DNA of 59,877 nt, from contig JAEYUX010000008.1 in assembly GCA_023432235.1 (NCBI GenBank), positions 1 to 59,877 on the forward strand. The letters are read 5' to 3'. Shown piece by piece: positions 1-6,801 of this stretch. Under the pieces are notes generated by a model that was not told the DNA's origin, did not search any database, and saw nothing but the letters and a program-made list of their open reading frames with translations. The translations under genes and the position numbers were made by a program. This stretch comes from Actinomycetes bacterium. Its GTDB lineage: Bacteria; Actinomycetota; Actinomycetes; Actinomycetales; Demequinaceae. Numbering within the stretch: the first letter of the stretch is position 1; each line of letters begins with the position of its first letter.

Positions 1-417
1 CTGAAGGTCGTAGAAGACGACGCCCATGCCGATGAGGATGCCGATCTGGACCACCGACACGACGAGCACCTGAATGAGCTTGCCCACGAAGTACGCCGTG
101 CTCGGCAGGGGAGTGGCGCGCAGGCGCTTGAGGGTGTCGGTGTCGCGATCAATCGCGATGGTGATGGCGAGTGATTGAAAGCCGGTGTTGATGATGCCCG
201 TCGCGATCATGCCCGCCACAAAGTACTGAGCGAACGTGACATCCGTGTCGCTGAGGTACTGGTCGCCAAAGATCGAGCCGAAGAGCACCAAGAAGATGAT
301 GGGAAAGGCGAAGATGAAGATCATCTGCTCGCGAGAACGGAAGAACTCCTTCAGTTCAACGACTGCGCGGTCAACGGTGATCGACGTCCACGAGGGGTGC
401 TGCGACGCCGTGCTCAT
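1..417 (-). CDS. ABC-2 type exporter permease, N-terminal part (runs off the window)
   Basis: On the minus strand an open frame starts with ATG at 417 and continues past base 1 for 139 codons. It starts inside the stop of the upstream ATPase gene (ATGA overlap), so the two are translationally coupled. The visible part reads as an ABC-2 transporter membrane subunit. A short cytoplasmic segment is followed by a hydrophobic helix (FIFAFPIIFLVLFGSIFG), an FVAGMIATGIINTGFQS-type segment, a cytoplasmic loop with RDTDTLKRLRATPLP, which is typical of this family, and another hydrophobic helix at the window edge. With the ATPase it would form a drug, lipid or polymer exporter. The substrate cannot be told. 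The C-terminal half is outside the window. Confidence 0.85.
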   Translation of the reverse strand, partial: MSTASQHPSWTSITVDRAVVELKEFFRSREQMIFIFAFPIIFLVLFGSIFGDQYLSDTDVTFAQYFVAGMIATGIINTGFQSLAITIAIDRDTDTLKRLRATPLPSTAYFVGKLIQVLVVSVVQIGILIGMGVVFYDLQ

Positions 418-1277
418 GCCTCGACCTCCTCAGCCGCATCCGCGTGCGCGCCGATGAGTTCGAGGTAGATGTCCTCGAGAGAGGGCTTGCTGACGCTGAG
501 TTCAGGTACTTCGCCGCCAAGCCGGGCTGCCAGGGCCGTGACCAGCGCAGTGGGAGTCGCGGTGTGCTCGGTATGAATCTCCGAGCCCTCGCGCCAGCGC
601 ACCACCGAGTTCGATGCTCGCGCTCGCAGACCAGCCGGAGTGTCGAGGGCGATGAGTTTGCCGTTCGACACGATGCCGATGCGGTCGGCGAGATATTCCG
701 CCTCATCGAGGTAGTGAGTGGTCAGCATGATGGTGGAGCCATCGCCGCGTAGAGACTCGATGAGGCGCCAGAACTGCCGCCGTGCCTCGGGGTCAAAGCC
801 AGTGGTCGGTTCGTCGAGGAATACGAGGCGCGGGCGTCCGATGACAGCGAGCGCGACATCGAGGCGCCGACGCTGGCCCCCGGAGAGCGTCTGAGGCTTC
901 GCATTGGCCTTCTCGCTGAGTCCGACCGCCTCGAGAGTCTCATCGACATCGCGCGGGTTTGGGTACAGACGCGACGCATGCGTGAGAGCTTCGCGCGCGC
1001 TGAGGAAGGAGCGCTCAGAGGTGGATTGCAGCATGATGCCAATCCCAGCGCGCCACTCACGTGTGGGGTGGGCGGGGTCGCAGCCGAGAACGTCGACATC
1101 TCCCGCAGTCCGCTTACGGAACCCCTCAAGGATCTCGACCGTCGTGGACTTGCCCGCGCCATTGGGGCCCAACAGAGCGAAGACTTCGCCTTCGGGAATC
1201 TCGAGATCGAGCCCGTCAACGGCTCGCTTGTCGCCGTAGTGCTTGCGCAAACCCGCTATCGCAATGGCTGTGCCCAT
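414..1277 (-). CDS. ABC transporter ATP-binding protein (DrrA/ABC-2 exporter type)
   Basis: This 287-residue nucleotide-binding subunit powers the membrane protein encoded just downstream. The Walker A motif GPNGAGKST is at residues 37-45. The signature LSGGQRRR is followed by a Walker B LVFLDEPTTGFDPEA. The H-loop lies in TTHYLDEAEYLADR. The C-terminal region after residue 220 resembles the accessory domain of DrrA-like exporters. Length is normal for a stand-alone ATPase. The start ATG at 1277 has no ribosome site, but a TAGGCT hexamer lies 7 nt upstream, suggesting a leaderless mRNA. The stop overlaps the permease start by 4 nt. Substrate unknown. Confidence 0.92.
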   Translation of the reverse strand: MGTAIAIAGLRKHYGDKRAVDGLDLEIPEGEVFALLGPNGAGKSTTVEILEGFRKRTAGDVDVLGCDPAHPTREWRAGIGIMLQSTSERSFLSAREALTHASRLYPNPRDVDETLEAVGLSEKANAKPQTLSGGQRRRLDVALAVIGRPRLVFLDEPTTGFDPEARRQFWRLIESLRGDGSTIMLTTHYLDEAEYLADRIGIVSNGKLIALDTPAGLRARASNSVVRWREGSEIHTEHTATPTALVTALAARLGGEVPELSVSKPSLEDIYLELIGAHADAAEEVEA

Positions 1278-1284
1278 GGCTGCG

Positions 1285-1290
1285 AGCCTA
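1285..1290 (-). promoter_or_regulatory. -10 hexamer of the ABC transporter operon
   Basis: TAGGCT on the minus strand lies 7 nt before the ATG at 1277, so transcription would begin at or next to the start codon. No convincing -35 box was seen. Confidence 0.5.
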
Positions 1291-1312
1291 GTGGCCGCTA
1301 TTGCGGCCTGAC

Positions 1313-2521
1313 TCAGCCCTCAGCCAAGAGCGACTGAATGCGGCTGACGCCCTCAATGAGGTCGTGATCGCCCAACGCGTAGCTGAGGCGCACAAAGCCG
1401 CTCGGTCCAAAGGCCTCGCCCGGGACCACAGCGACCTCGGCCTCGTCGAGGATGACGGCCGCAAGGTCGGCGCTCGAGGTGATCGTCACGCCGCGCACGG
1501 TTCGACCAATCAAACCCTCGACCGACGGATAGGCGTAGAACGCTCCGGTGGGCGTCGGGCAGACGACGCCGTCAATGGCACGCAACATCTCAACCATCGT
1601 GCGCCTGCGCTCGTCGAACGCCTTGCGCATGACGTACACGTCCTCGAGGCTGCCGGTGAGCGCGGCGATAGCGGCGCGCTGCGACACGTTCGCCACGTTT
1701 GATGTGAGGTGCGATTGGAAGTTCGCTGCCGCCTTGGTGACATCGGAAGGCGAGATCATCCAGCCCACTCGCCATCCCGTCATCGCGTAGGTCTTCGCAA
1801 CGCCGTTGAGAACGATGGTCTGCTCTGCGAGTTCAGGCACCGCACGGACGATCGGCGTAAAGACGGCGTCGTCGTACACGAGGTGCTCGTAGATCTCGTC
1901 GGTGATGACCCAGATGCCATGCTCGAGTGCCCACTGGCCAATCGCTCTGGTCTGCTCTTCGCTGTAGACAGCGCCGGTGGGGTTTGAGGGTGAGCAAAAC
2001 AAGAGCGCCTTGGTCTGTGGCGTGCGGGCGGCTTCAAGCTGTTCGACCGTCACCAGGTAGTCCTGCTCGGCGCCCGCGAACACCTCGACCGCGCGGCCAC
2101 CTGCGAGCGCGATCGCTTCGGGGTAGGTCGTCCAGTACGGCGCGGGAAGCAGAATCTCGTCACCGGGATCCACGATGGCGGCGAAGGCTTGGAACACCGC
2201 CTGCTTGCCGCCGTTGGTCACAATGACGTTCGCGGGGTCAATCTCGTATCCGGAGTCGCGCAGCGTCTTGGCCGCAATCGCCTCTTTCAATTCCGGCAAT
2301 CCCGCAGCTGGCGTGTACCGGTGGTTCTTAGGGTCGCGAGCAGCGGCCACGGCGGCGTCGACGATCCACTCGGGAGTGGGGAAGTCGGGTTCGCCCGCAC
2401 CGAAGCCAATGACAGGGCGCCCAGCGGCTTTCAGCGCCTTGGCCTTGGCGTCAACTGCAAGCGTGGCCGAGGGCGCAATAGCGCCAAGACGGGCGGAGAC
2501 GCGGCGTGAGGGAGCGGTCAT
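1313..2521 (-). CDS. aspC: Pyridoxal-phosphate aminotransferase, class I (aspartate aminotransferase-like)
   Basis: This is a 402-residue fold-type I aminotransferase, probably transferring the amino group between aspartate or a similar amino acid and 2-oxoglutarate in the cytosol. It has SPSNPTG around N180, D208 and Y211 in ITDEIYEHLVYDD, and the PLP lysine K243 in NGVAKTYAMTGWR. Length fits the AspB/AspC subfamily of actinobacteria. The frame stays open further upstream (to 2797), but that would run through tRNA-Trp on the opposite strand, so I chose the ATG at 2521. An AACAAT hexamer 6 nt before it suggests a leaderless message. The gene is divergent from tRNA-Trp/secE. Exact substrate is inferred. 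Confidence 0.9.
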   Translation of the reverse strand: MTAPSRRVSARLGAIAPSATLAVDAKAKALKAAGRPVIGFGAGEPDFPTPEWIVDAAVAAARDPKNHRYTPAAGLPELKEAIAAKTLRDSGYEIDPANVIVTNGGKQAVFQAFAAIVDPGDEILLPAPYWTTYPEAIALAGGRAVEVFAGAEQDYLVTVEQLEAARTPQTKALLFCSPSNPTGAVYSEEQTRAIGQWALEHGIWVITDEIYEHLVYDDAVFTPIVRAVPELAEQTIVLNGVAKTYAMTGWRVGWMISPSDVTKAAANFQSHLTSNVANVSQRAAIAALTGSLEDVYVMRKAFDERRRTMVEMLRAIDGVVCPTPTGAFYAYPSVEGLIGRTVRGVTITSSADLAAVILDEAEVAVVPGEAFGPSGFVRLSYALGDHDLIEGVSRIQSLLAEG

Positions 2522-2527
2522 GTTCCT

Positions 2528-2533
2528 ATTGTT
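2528..2533 (-). promoter_or_regulatory. -10 hexamer of the aminotransferase gene
   Basis: AACAAT (minus strand) is placed 6 nt before the ATG at 2521. It closely resembles the GACAAT placed 6 nt before coaA. Confidence 0.4.
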
Positions 2534-2668
2534 CCATTGGTCCGAGGTCCCGTAGGCGCCGGTTCGCGTTCGAGAGCCAAAACGCGTAGCATGTGGGGTC
2601 GGCTCTTGACAGCAGCCATGATGAACCGCGCCCAAAACGCGGTCGATCATGGAGCGGGAGAGAGTCAG

Positions 2669-2686
2669 CGGGGCGGAAACGCCCCG
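2669..2686 (+). other. GAAA-tetraloop hairpin abutting the 5' end of tRNA-Trp
   Basis: CGGGGCG and CGCCCCG form a perfect 7-bp stem closed by GAAA. Only T2687 separates the stem from the first tRNA base. It would sit directly at the RNase P cleavage site of the precursor. Confidence 0.6.
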
Positions 2687-2687
2687 T

Positions 2688-2760
2688 AGGGCAGTGGCGC
2701 AATTGGTAGCGCACCGGTCTCCAAAACCGGCGGTTGTGGGTTCGAGTCCCTCCTGCCCTG
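2688..2760 (+). tRNA. trnW: tRNA-Trp (anticodon CCA)
   Basis: A 73-nt cloverleaf can be folded by eye. The acceptor stem is AGGGCAG with CTGCCCT at 2753-2759, and the discriminator base is G2760. The anticodon stem CCGGT/ACCGG (2714-2718 and 2726-2730) holds the loop CTCCAAA with anticodon CCA at 2721-2723. The T arm contains GGTTCGAGTCC. The CCA end is not encoded. Its place just upstream of secE-nusG is the usual one in actinobacteria. Confidence 0.97.
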
Positions 2761-2808
2761 CGTTCTGCGGAGGTTGATCCGCAAATCCACTAGTCAAAGG
2801 ATGTCCTG

Positions 2809-3066
2809 GTGAGCGAAGCTGCCGTGACCGGATCCGGAGAGAAGGACCCTCGCCACGAGTCGCGCGAGGGCCGTAACGTCTTCGGCCGTCTCGCGTTGTT
2901 CGTGCGCCAGGTCATCTCTGAACTCAAGCGTGTGGTGACACCCACCCGCGATGAGTTCATCAACTACGTCTGGGTCGTACTGGGCTTCGTTGGCGTCATG
3001 ATGGCGTTGACGTTCTTCCTGGACCTGGGTTTCACCGCTATCTCCACGTGGGTATTCGGGGACTAG
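2809..3066 (+). CDS. secE: Preprotein translocase subunit SecE
   Basis: This 85-residue protein clamps the two halves of SecY in the SecYEG channel. The first 27 residues are polar. Then comes the family core, FVRQVISELKRVVTPTRDE, an amphipathic surface helix, followed by one membrane helix (about 48-70, YVWVVLGFVGVMMALTFFLD). The short single-helix form is normal outside enterobacteria. The start is the GTG at 2809. It lies 48 nt after tRNA-Trp and 18 nt before nusG, the standard arrangement. Confidence 0.97.
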   Translation: MSEAAVTGSGEKDPRHESREGRNVFGRLALFVRQVISELKRVVTPTRDEFINYVWVVLGFVGVMMALTFFLDLGFTAISTWVFGD

Positions 3067-3084
3067 CGAGAAGAAGGGATTGAC

Positions 3085-3888
3085 GTGAGCACTGAGGACC
3101 TCAACGGCAACGAGCCGATTGACGAGACGACGGACACCGTCGCGCCCGTCGACGACTCGTCGCTTGCCGACGCGCCTGTGGACGCCGTCGTCGAGGCCGA
3201 TGACGACACCATCCCGTCGGAGCCCGAGGCTGCGGCCGAAGAGGCAGCAGTTGTTGAGGATGAGACTCCCGTCGAGGATCTCGTTGTCGAAGACCCTGCA
3301 GCCGACTTCAAGGCATCACTCATGATGCAAGACGGCGATTGGTACGTGATTCACTCCTACTCGGGTCACGAGAAGCGCGTGAAGCAGGCAATTGAGCACC
3401 GCATCGCGAGCCTCAATATGGAGGACTACATCTTCCAGGTCGAGGTTCCGATGGAGGACGTTGTCGAGTACCGCAATGGCCAAAAGAAGAACGTCAACCG
3501 CGTGCGCATGCCCGGGTACGTGCTGGTTCGCATGGACCTCACCGACGAGTCGTGGGGCGCAGTTCGCAATACCCCCGGCGTGACGGGATTTGTCGGACAC
3601 GCGCACCAGCCAGTGCCGCTGTTGCCGGACGAGGTTGTCAGCATGCTCGCGCCGACCGGCGTCAGCGAGGCGGCGTCCGACGAGGCGGCGGCTTCGAGTG
3701 GCCCCGCCGTCGAGATTGACTTCCAGGTGGGTGAGGCGATCACCGTCATCGACGGCCCGTTCGCCACACTGCCCGGCACCATTTCCGAGATCAGCGTGGA
3801 GAGCCAGAAGCTCCACGTTCTCGTGTCGATCTTCGGCCGGGAAACCCCGGTCGAATTGTCGTTCGCGCAGGTGCAGAAGATCGCGTAG
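3085..3888 (+). CDS. nusG: Transcription antitermination factor NusG with long acidic N-terminal extension
   Basis: This 267-residue factor binds RNA polymerase and links it to Rho and ribosomal S10. The NGN domain begins near residue 84 (GDWYVIHSYSGHEKRVK) and contains the RMPGYVLVRM strand. The KOW domain lies near residues 211-267 (FQVGEAITVIDGPFATLPG). Residues 1-80 are a disordered stretch rich in Asp, Glu, Ala and Pro, absent from the short enteric protein but common in actinobacteria. A second variable linker, EAASDEAAASSG, separates the two domains. GTG start with AGAAGGG upstream. It is followed by rplK after 75 nt. Confidence 0.97.
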   Translation: MSTEDLNGNEPIDETTDTVAPVDDSSLADAPVDAVVEADDDTIPSEPEAAAEEAAVVEDETPVEDLVVEDPAADFKASLMMQDGDWYVIHSYSGHEKRVKQAIEHRIASLNMEDYIFQVEVPMEDVVEYRNGQKKNVNRVRMPGYVLVRMDLTDESWGAVRNTPGVTGFVGHAHQPVPLLPDEVVSMLAPTGVSEAASDEAAASSGPAVEIDFQVGEAITVIDGPFATLPGTISEISVESQKLHVLVSIFGRETPVELSFAQVQKIA

Positions 3889-3916
3889 GCGATCGCGCCG
3901 GTTCGAACGAAAACCC

Positions 3917-3934
3917 TGGCGGCAACCGCCGCCA
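3917..3934 (+). other. Short hairpin in the nusG-rplK spacer
   Basis: TGGCGGC, loop AACC, GCCGCCA form a perfect 7-bp stem about 30 nt before rplK. There is no T-tract, so termination is unlikely. It may modulate rplK translation. Confidence 0.45.
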
Positions 3935-3963
3935 CCATTCACACAGAAGGACCCGAAAAACTA

Positions 3964-4395
3964 ATGGCAGCACCGAAGAAGAAGGTTGCCGGCCTGATCA
4001 AGCTCCAGATTCAGGCTGGTGCCGCTAACCCGGCCCCGCCCGTCGGCCCCGCGTTGGGTCAGCACGGCGTCAACATCATGGAGTTCTGCAAGGCCTACAA
4101 CGCTGCGACCGAGTCACAGCGAGGCAACATCGTGCCCGTCGAGATCACGGTGTACGAAGACCGCAGCTTCACGTTCATCACGAAGACCCCGCCCGCTTCG
4201 CAGCTCATCAAGAAGGCTGCTGGCGTCGCCAAGGGATCTGGCACTCCGCACACCACCAAGGTTGGCACGCTGACCGAGGCTCAGGTTCGCGAGATTGCTG
4301 AGTCCAAGATGGAAGACCTGAACGCGAACGACGTTGAGGCCGCCATGAAGATTGTGGCCGGCACCGCCCGTTCCATGGGCATCACGGTTCAGTAA
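3964..4395 (+). CDS. rplK: 50S ribosomal protein L11
   Basis: This 143-residue protein of the GTPase-associated centre binds the 1070 region of 23S rRNA with L10/L12. Recognised by IKLQIQAGAANPAPPVGPAL near the start and by the C-terminal RNA-binding half ending GTARSMGITVQ. The proline-rich N-domain that thiopeptides contact is intact. ATG follows GAAGGACCCG. It forms an operon with rplA. Confidence 0.98.
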   Translation: MAAPKKKVAGLIKLQIQAGAANPAPPVGPALGQHGVNIMEFCKAYNAATESQRGNIVPVEITVYEDRSFTFITKTPPASQLIKKAAGVAKGSGTPHTTKVGTLTEAQVREIAESKMEDLNANDVEAAMKIVAGTARSMGITVQ

Positions 4396-4463
4396 GAACC
4401 ACCCTCACCTCAGTGGGAGGGCCAGCGCGGCCCGTCACCACGACTGCACAGAAAGAAGCAGAC

Positions 4464-5159
4464 ATGAAGCGCTCAAAGGCTTACCGCGACGCAGCTCAGC
4501 TTGTCGATCGCACTCAGTTCTACACGCCGCTCGAGGCACTCCGTCTCGCGCAGAAGACGTCCTCGAAGAAGACCGACTCGACAATCGACGTGGTCTTCAA
4601 GCTTGGCGTCGACCCCCGCCACGCAGACCAGATGGTCCGCTCCACCGTCATCCTGCCCAACGGCACCGGCAAGACCGCCCGGGTCCTGGTCTTTGCCAAT
4701 GGTGACAAGGCGGATGCTGCTCGTGAGGCCGGCGCCGACATCGTCGGCGGTGACGAACTCATTGAAGAGGTCATTGGTGGCCGCCAGGACTTCGACGCCG
4801 TCGTGGCAACCCCCGACCTCATGGGCAAGGTGGGTCGCCTGGGTAAGGTGCTTGGTCCCCGTGGCCTCATGCCGAACCCCAAGACCGGCACCGTGACGAT
4901 GGATGTGGCCAAGGCCGTGTCGGACATCAAGGGCGGCAAGATCGAGTTCCGTGTCGACAAGCACGCGAACCTTCACGCCGTGCTTGGCAAGGCGTCGTTC
5001 GGCGACGAGAAGCTCCTGGAGAACTACCAGGCGCTGCTTGACGAGGTTCTCCGCGCCAAGCCGTCGGCATCGAAGGGCCGCTACATCCTTAAGGCATCGA
5101 TCTCCGCGACCACCGGTCCCGGTATCCCGATTGACGCCACCGCGAAGTCGGAGGCGTAA
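4464..5159 (+). CDS. rplA: 50S ribosomal protein L1
   Basis: This 231-residue protein of the L1 stalk binds 23S rRNA and controls E-site tRNA release. In many bacteria it represses its own operon. Diagnostic stretches are GPRGLMPNPKTGTVT and the start MKRSKAYRDAAQLVDR. The frame is open from 4413, but ATG 4464 gives the family N-terminus and has AAAGAAG upstream. It is the last gene of the rplK-rplA unit and is followed by a terminator hairpin. Confidence 0.98.
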   Translation: MKRSKAYRDAAQLVDRTQFYTPLEALRLAQKTSSKKTDSTIDVVFKLGVDPRHADQMVRSTVILPNGTGKTARVLVFANGDKADAAREAGADIVGGDELIEEVIGGRQDFDAVVATPDLMGKVGRLGKVLGPRGLMPNPKTGTVTMDVAKAVSDIKGGKIEFRVDKHANLHAVLGKASFGDEKLLENYQALLDEVLRAKPSASKGRYILKASISATTGPGIPIDATAKSEA

Positions 5160-5191
5160 GCACCTCTCCCGCGGGTAGCGCATCAACGCGA

Positions 5192-5225
5192 CGAAGGTCC
5201 GGTCCCTCACGGGGCCGGACCTTCG
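5192..5225 (+). terminator. Terminator hairpin after rplA
   Basis: CGAAGGTCCGG pairs with CCGGACCTTCG (11 bp, perfect) around a 12-nt loop. It is followed by TGCTCTCCC rather than a T-run, so it is a G+C-rich actinobacterial-type terminator. Confidence 0.75.
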
Positions 5226-5260
5226 TGCTCTCCCAGCTCACGCGTCTGCCGCACCCCGGT

Positions 5261-5290
5261 TTGCGTCGGACGCCTGCGGGCCCGTACACT
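5261..5290 (+). promoter_or_regulatory. Promoter of the rplJ-rplL(-rpoBC) unit
   Basis: TTGCGT (5261-5266), 18-nt spacer, TACACT (5285-5290). It lies about 240 nt before rplJ and just after the rplA terminator. The -35 context GTTTGCGT and the 18-nt spacing are the same as in the rpsJ promoter. Confidence 0.7.
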
Positions 5291-5406
5291 GATCGACGCC
5301 CAAGACCGCCGGTCGTCGGCACCAGGAAACTGGAGCCAACCGAAGTCCCGCAGCAGCGGAGGCCAGCGCAGGTGAGATGAGAGCGTGTTCGCGCGCGTGA
5401 ACCTTG

Positions 5407-5426
5407 GGCGGCTCCGGCCGCCTTTT
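5407..5426 (+). terminator. First attenuator hairpin of the rplJ leader
   Basis: GGCGGC, loop TCCG, GCCGCC, then TTTTGTGTGT. This is a compact intrinsic terminator located downstream of the promoter and upstream of rplJ, hence probably an attenuator. Confidence 0.65.
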
Positions 5427-5452
5427 GTGTGTCACGGACCCGACATGTTTGA

Positions 5453-5474
5453 GCCCCGCCTGCGCGGGGCTTTT
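5453..5474 (+). terminator. Second attenuator hairpin of the rplJ leader
   Basis: GCCCCGC, loop CTGC, GCGGGGC, then TTTTCTGTT. It is the second intrinsic-terminator shape 26 nt after the first, ending 56 nt before the rplJ ATG. Confidence 0.65.
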
Positions 5475-5530
5475 CTGTTGATGGGATGGGCCCGCAAGGG
5501 GAGCGACGGTCATCCACAGGAAGGACAACT

Positions 5531-6052
5531 ATGGCGACGCCAGAAAAGGTGGCGACCGTTGCCGAGCTCACGGACCTGTTCCGTAACTCAGCAGCTGTCA
5601 TCGTCACCGAGTACCGCGGCCTGACGGTCTCGCAGCTGAAGAGCTTGCGTACCGGCCTTCGCGGTAACGCGACCTACCAGGTCGCGAAGAACAAGCTGAC
5701 GGCGCTCGCGGCTAAGGAAGCCGGCATTGAGGGCATTCGTGACCTCTTCGTTGGCCCTACTGCCATCGCATTCATCACCGGTGACCCGGTGGAGGCTGCG
5801 AAGGCTCTGCGTGACTTCAACAAGACGAACGACAAGCTTGTCGTCAAGGGCGGCGTCCTCGAGGGCAAACCGCTCTCGGCCGACGACGTCAAGAAGCTCG
5901 CGAACCTCGAGTCCCGTGAGGTGCTCCTCGCCAAGGCTGCCGGTGCTATGAAGGCATCGCTGTTTGGCGCGGCATACCTCTTCCAGGCGCCGCTGTCGCA
6001 GGCGGCCCGCACTGTTGACGCCCTGCGCGCAAAGCAGGAATCCGCGGCGTAA
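5531..6052 (+). CDS. rplJ: 50S ribosomal protein L10
   Basis: This 173-residue base of the ribosomal stalk carries L7/L12 dimers on its C-terminal helix and binds 23S rRNA with L11. Typical segments are VIVTEYRGLTVSQLKSLR and TYQVAKNKLTALA, and the Ala-rich C-terminal helix ARTVDALRAKQ. ATG 5531 is preceded by AAGGAC and matches the family start. An upstream in-frame start at 5486 would lie in the leader and is rejected. Co-transcribed with rplL 54 nt downstream. Confidence 0.97.
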   Translation: MATPEKVATVAELTDLFRNSAAVIVTEYRGLTVSQLKSLRTGLRGNATYQVAKNKLTALAAKEAGIEGIRDLFVGPTAIAFITGDPVEAAKALRDFNKTNDKLVVKGGVLEGKPLSADDVKKLANLESREVLLAKAAGAMKASLFGAAYLFQAPLSQAARTVDALRAKQESAA

Positions 6053-6106
6053 GTCGCACCCAACTGACGCCCTGCACTGCGCAGGTAAGAGAAAAGGACA
6101 ATCATC

Positions 6107-6499
6107 ATGGCGAAGCTCACCACCGAGCAGCTCATCGACGCGTTCAAGGAGCTCTCGCTCATTGAGCTCTCCGAGTTCGTTAAGGCCTTCGAGGAGACCT
6201 TCGAGGTCACCGCCGCCGCCCCCGCCGCTGTTGCTGTTGCCGCTCCCGCCGCTGGTGGCGACGACGCTGGCGCTGGCGCCGAGGAGAAGGACACCTTCGA
6301 CGTGATCCTTGCCGCTGTTGGCGACAAGAAGATCCAGGTCATCAAGGAGGTCCGTGCGATCACGAACCTCGGTCTTGGCGAGGCCAAGGCGCTCGTTGAC
6401 GAGGCTCCCAAGCCCGTTCTCGAGGGTGCCAAGAAGGAAGACGCTGAGAAGGCCAAGGAGCAGCTCGAGGCTGCTGGCGCCACCGTCGAGCTCAAGTAG
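6107..6499 (+). CDS. rplL: 50S ribosomal protein L7/L12
   Basis: This 130-residue stalk protein is present in several copies per ribosome and recruits translational GTPases. The N-terminal dimerisation helix (LTTEQLIDAFKELSLIELSE) is followed by an Ala-rich hinge (about 41-58). The compact C-terminal domain has KVIxxVR-like IQVIKEVRAITNLGLGEAK. Length is slightly above the usual 120-128 because of the hinge. The ATG has AAAAGGAC upstream. A strong terminator follows. Confidence 0.98.
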   Translation: MAKLTTEQLIDAFKELSLIELSEFVKAFEETFEVTAAAPAAVAVAAPAAGGDDAGAGAEEKDTFDVILAAVGDKKIQVIKEVRAITNLGLGEAKALVDEAPKPVLEGAKKEDAEKAKEQLEAAGATVELK

Positions 6500-6526
6500 T
6501 TCGCACGCGCTCAGCGCAATTCGCGT

Positions 6527-6562
6527 CAAGGGTCGGGTCACCTCCGGGTGGCCCGGCCCTTG
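6527..6562 (+). terminator. Terminator between rplL and rpoB
   Basis: CAAGGGTCGGG pairs with CCCGGCCCTTG (one G-U pair), and an inner CACC/GGTG extends the stem. It is followed by TGCGTTTC. It probably lets only part of the transcripts read into rpoBC, as known for this junction elsewhere. Confidence 0.75.
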
Positions 6563-6602
6563 TGCGTTTCCCGGTCGATTGGGATGGTGGCCTTATAGCG
6601 CG

Positions 6603-6655
6603 ACTAGGCGCTTCTTGCAAGCACCTAGTGGACAAGTTGAGGGAATCCCACTAGG
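6603..6655 (+). promoter_or_regulatory. Mutually exclusive hairpins in the rpoB leader
   Basis: ACTAGG (6603-6608) pairs with CCTAGT (6624-6629), with an inner GCTT/AAGC stem around CTTGC. The same CCTAGTGG (6624-6631) can instead pair perfectly with CCACTAGG (6648-6655) across a 16-nt loop. One strand therefore has a choice between two hairpins, the mark of a conformational switch. The element is about 150 nt upstream of rpoB. The rest of the 302-nt rplL-rpoB gap shows no gene and no clear promoter. Confidence 0.55.
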
Positions 6656-6801
6656 CTCTTGATTTGCGCTGTCTATCGCCCTGCCCTCATATGCCTACCT
6701 GGCGCGCGCCCGCTGTTCATCAGCGCAGACGCCCCAGGGTCCGGTGGAGCCGTGGTTAAGGCAACGCGGAACCGATCCATCGTCATGGGAAGGACGACCC
6801 C

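Larger units (their letters stand above)
5297..5530 (+). other. rplJ leader (probable L10-type autoregulatory leader)
   Basis: This long untranslated stretch lies between the promoter and rplJ. The first part (about 5297-5400) is purine-rich with several GGAGCC- and CCAAC-like segments, as expected for an L10(L12)4 binding leader. The second part holds two consecutive terminator-like hairpins. L10 leaders in other bacteria repress L10/L12 synthesis. That role is inferred here from position and layout only. Confidence 0.5.

Noticed and set aside
2522..2797. Extended 494-codon form of the aminotransferase
   Set aside because: The extra part runs through tRNA-Trp and its leader; the ATG at 2521 gives the family start.
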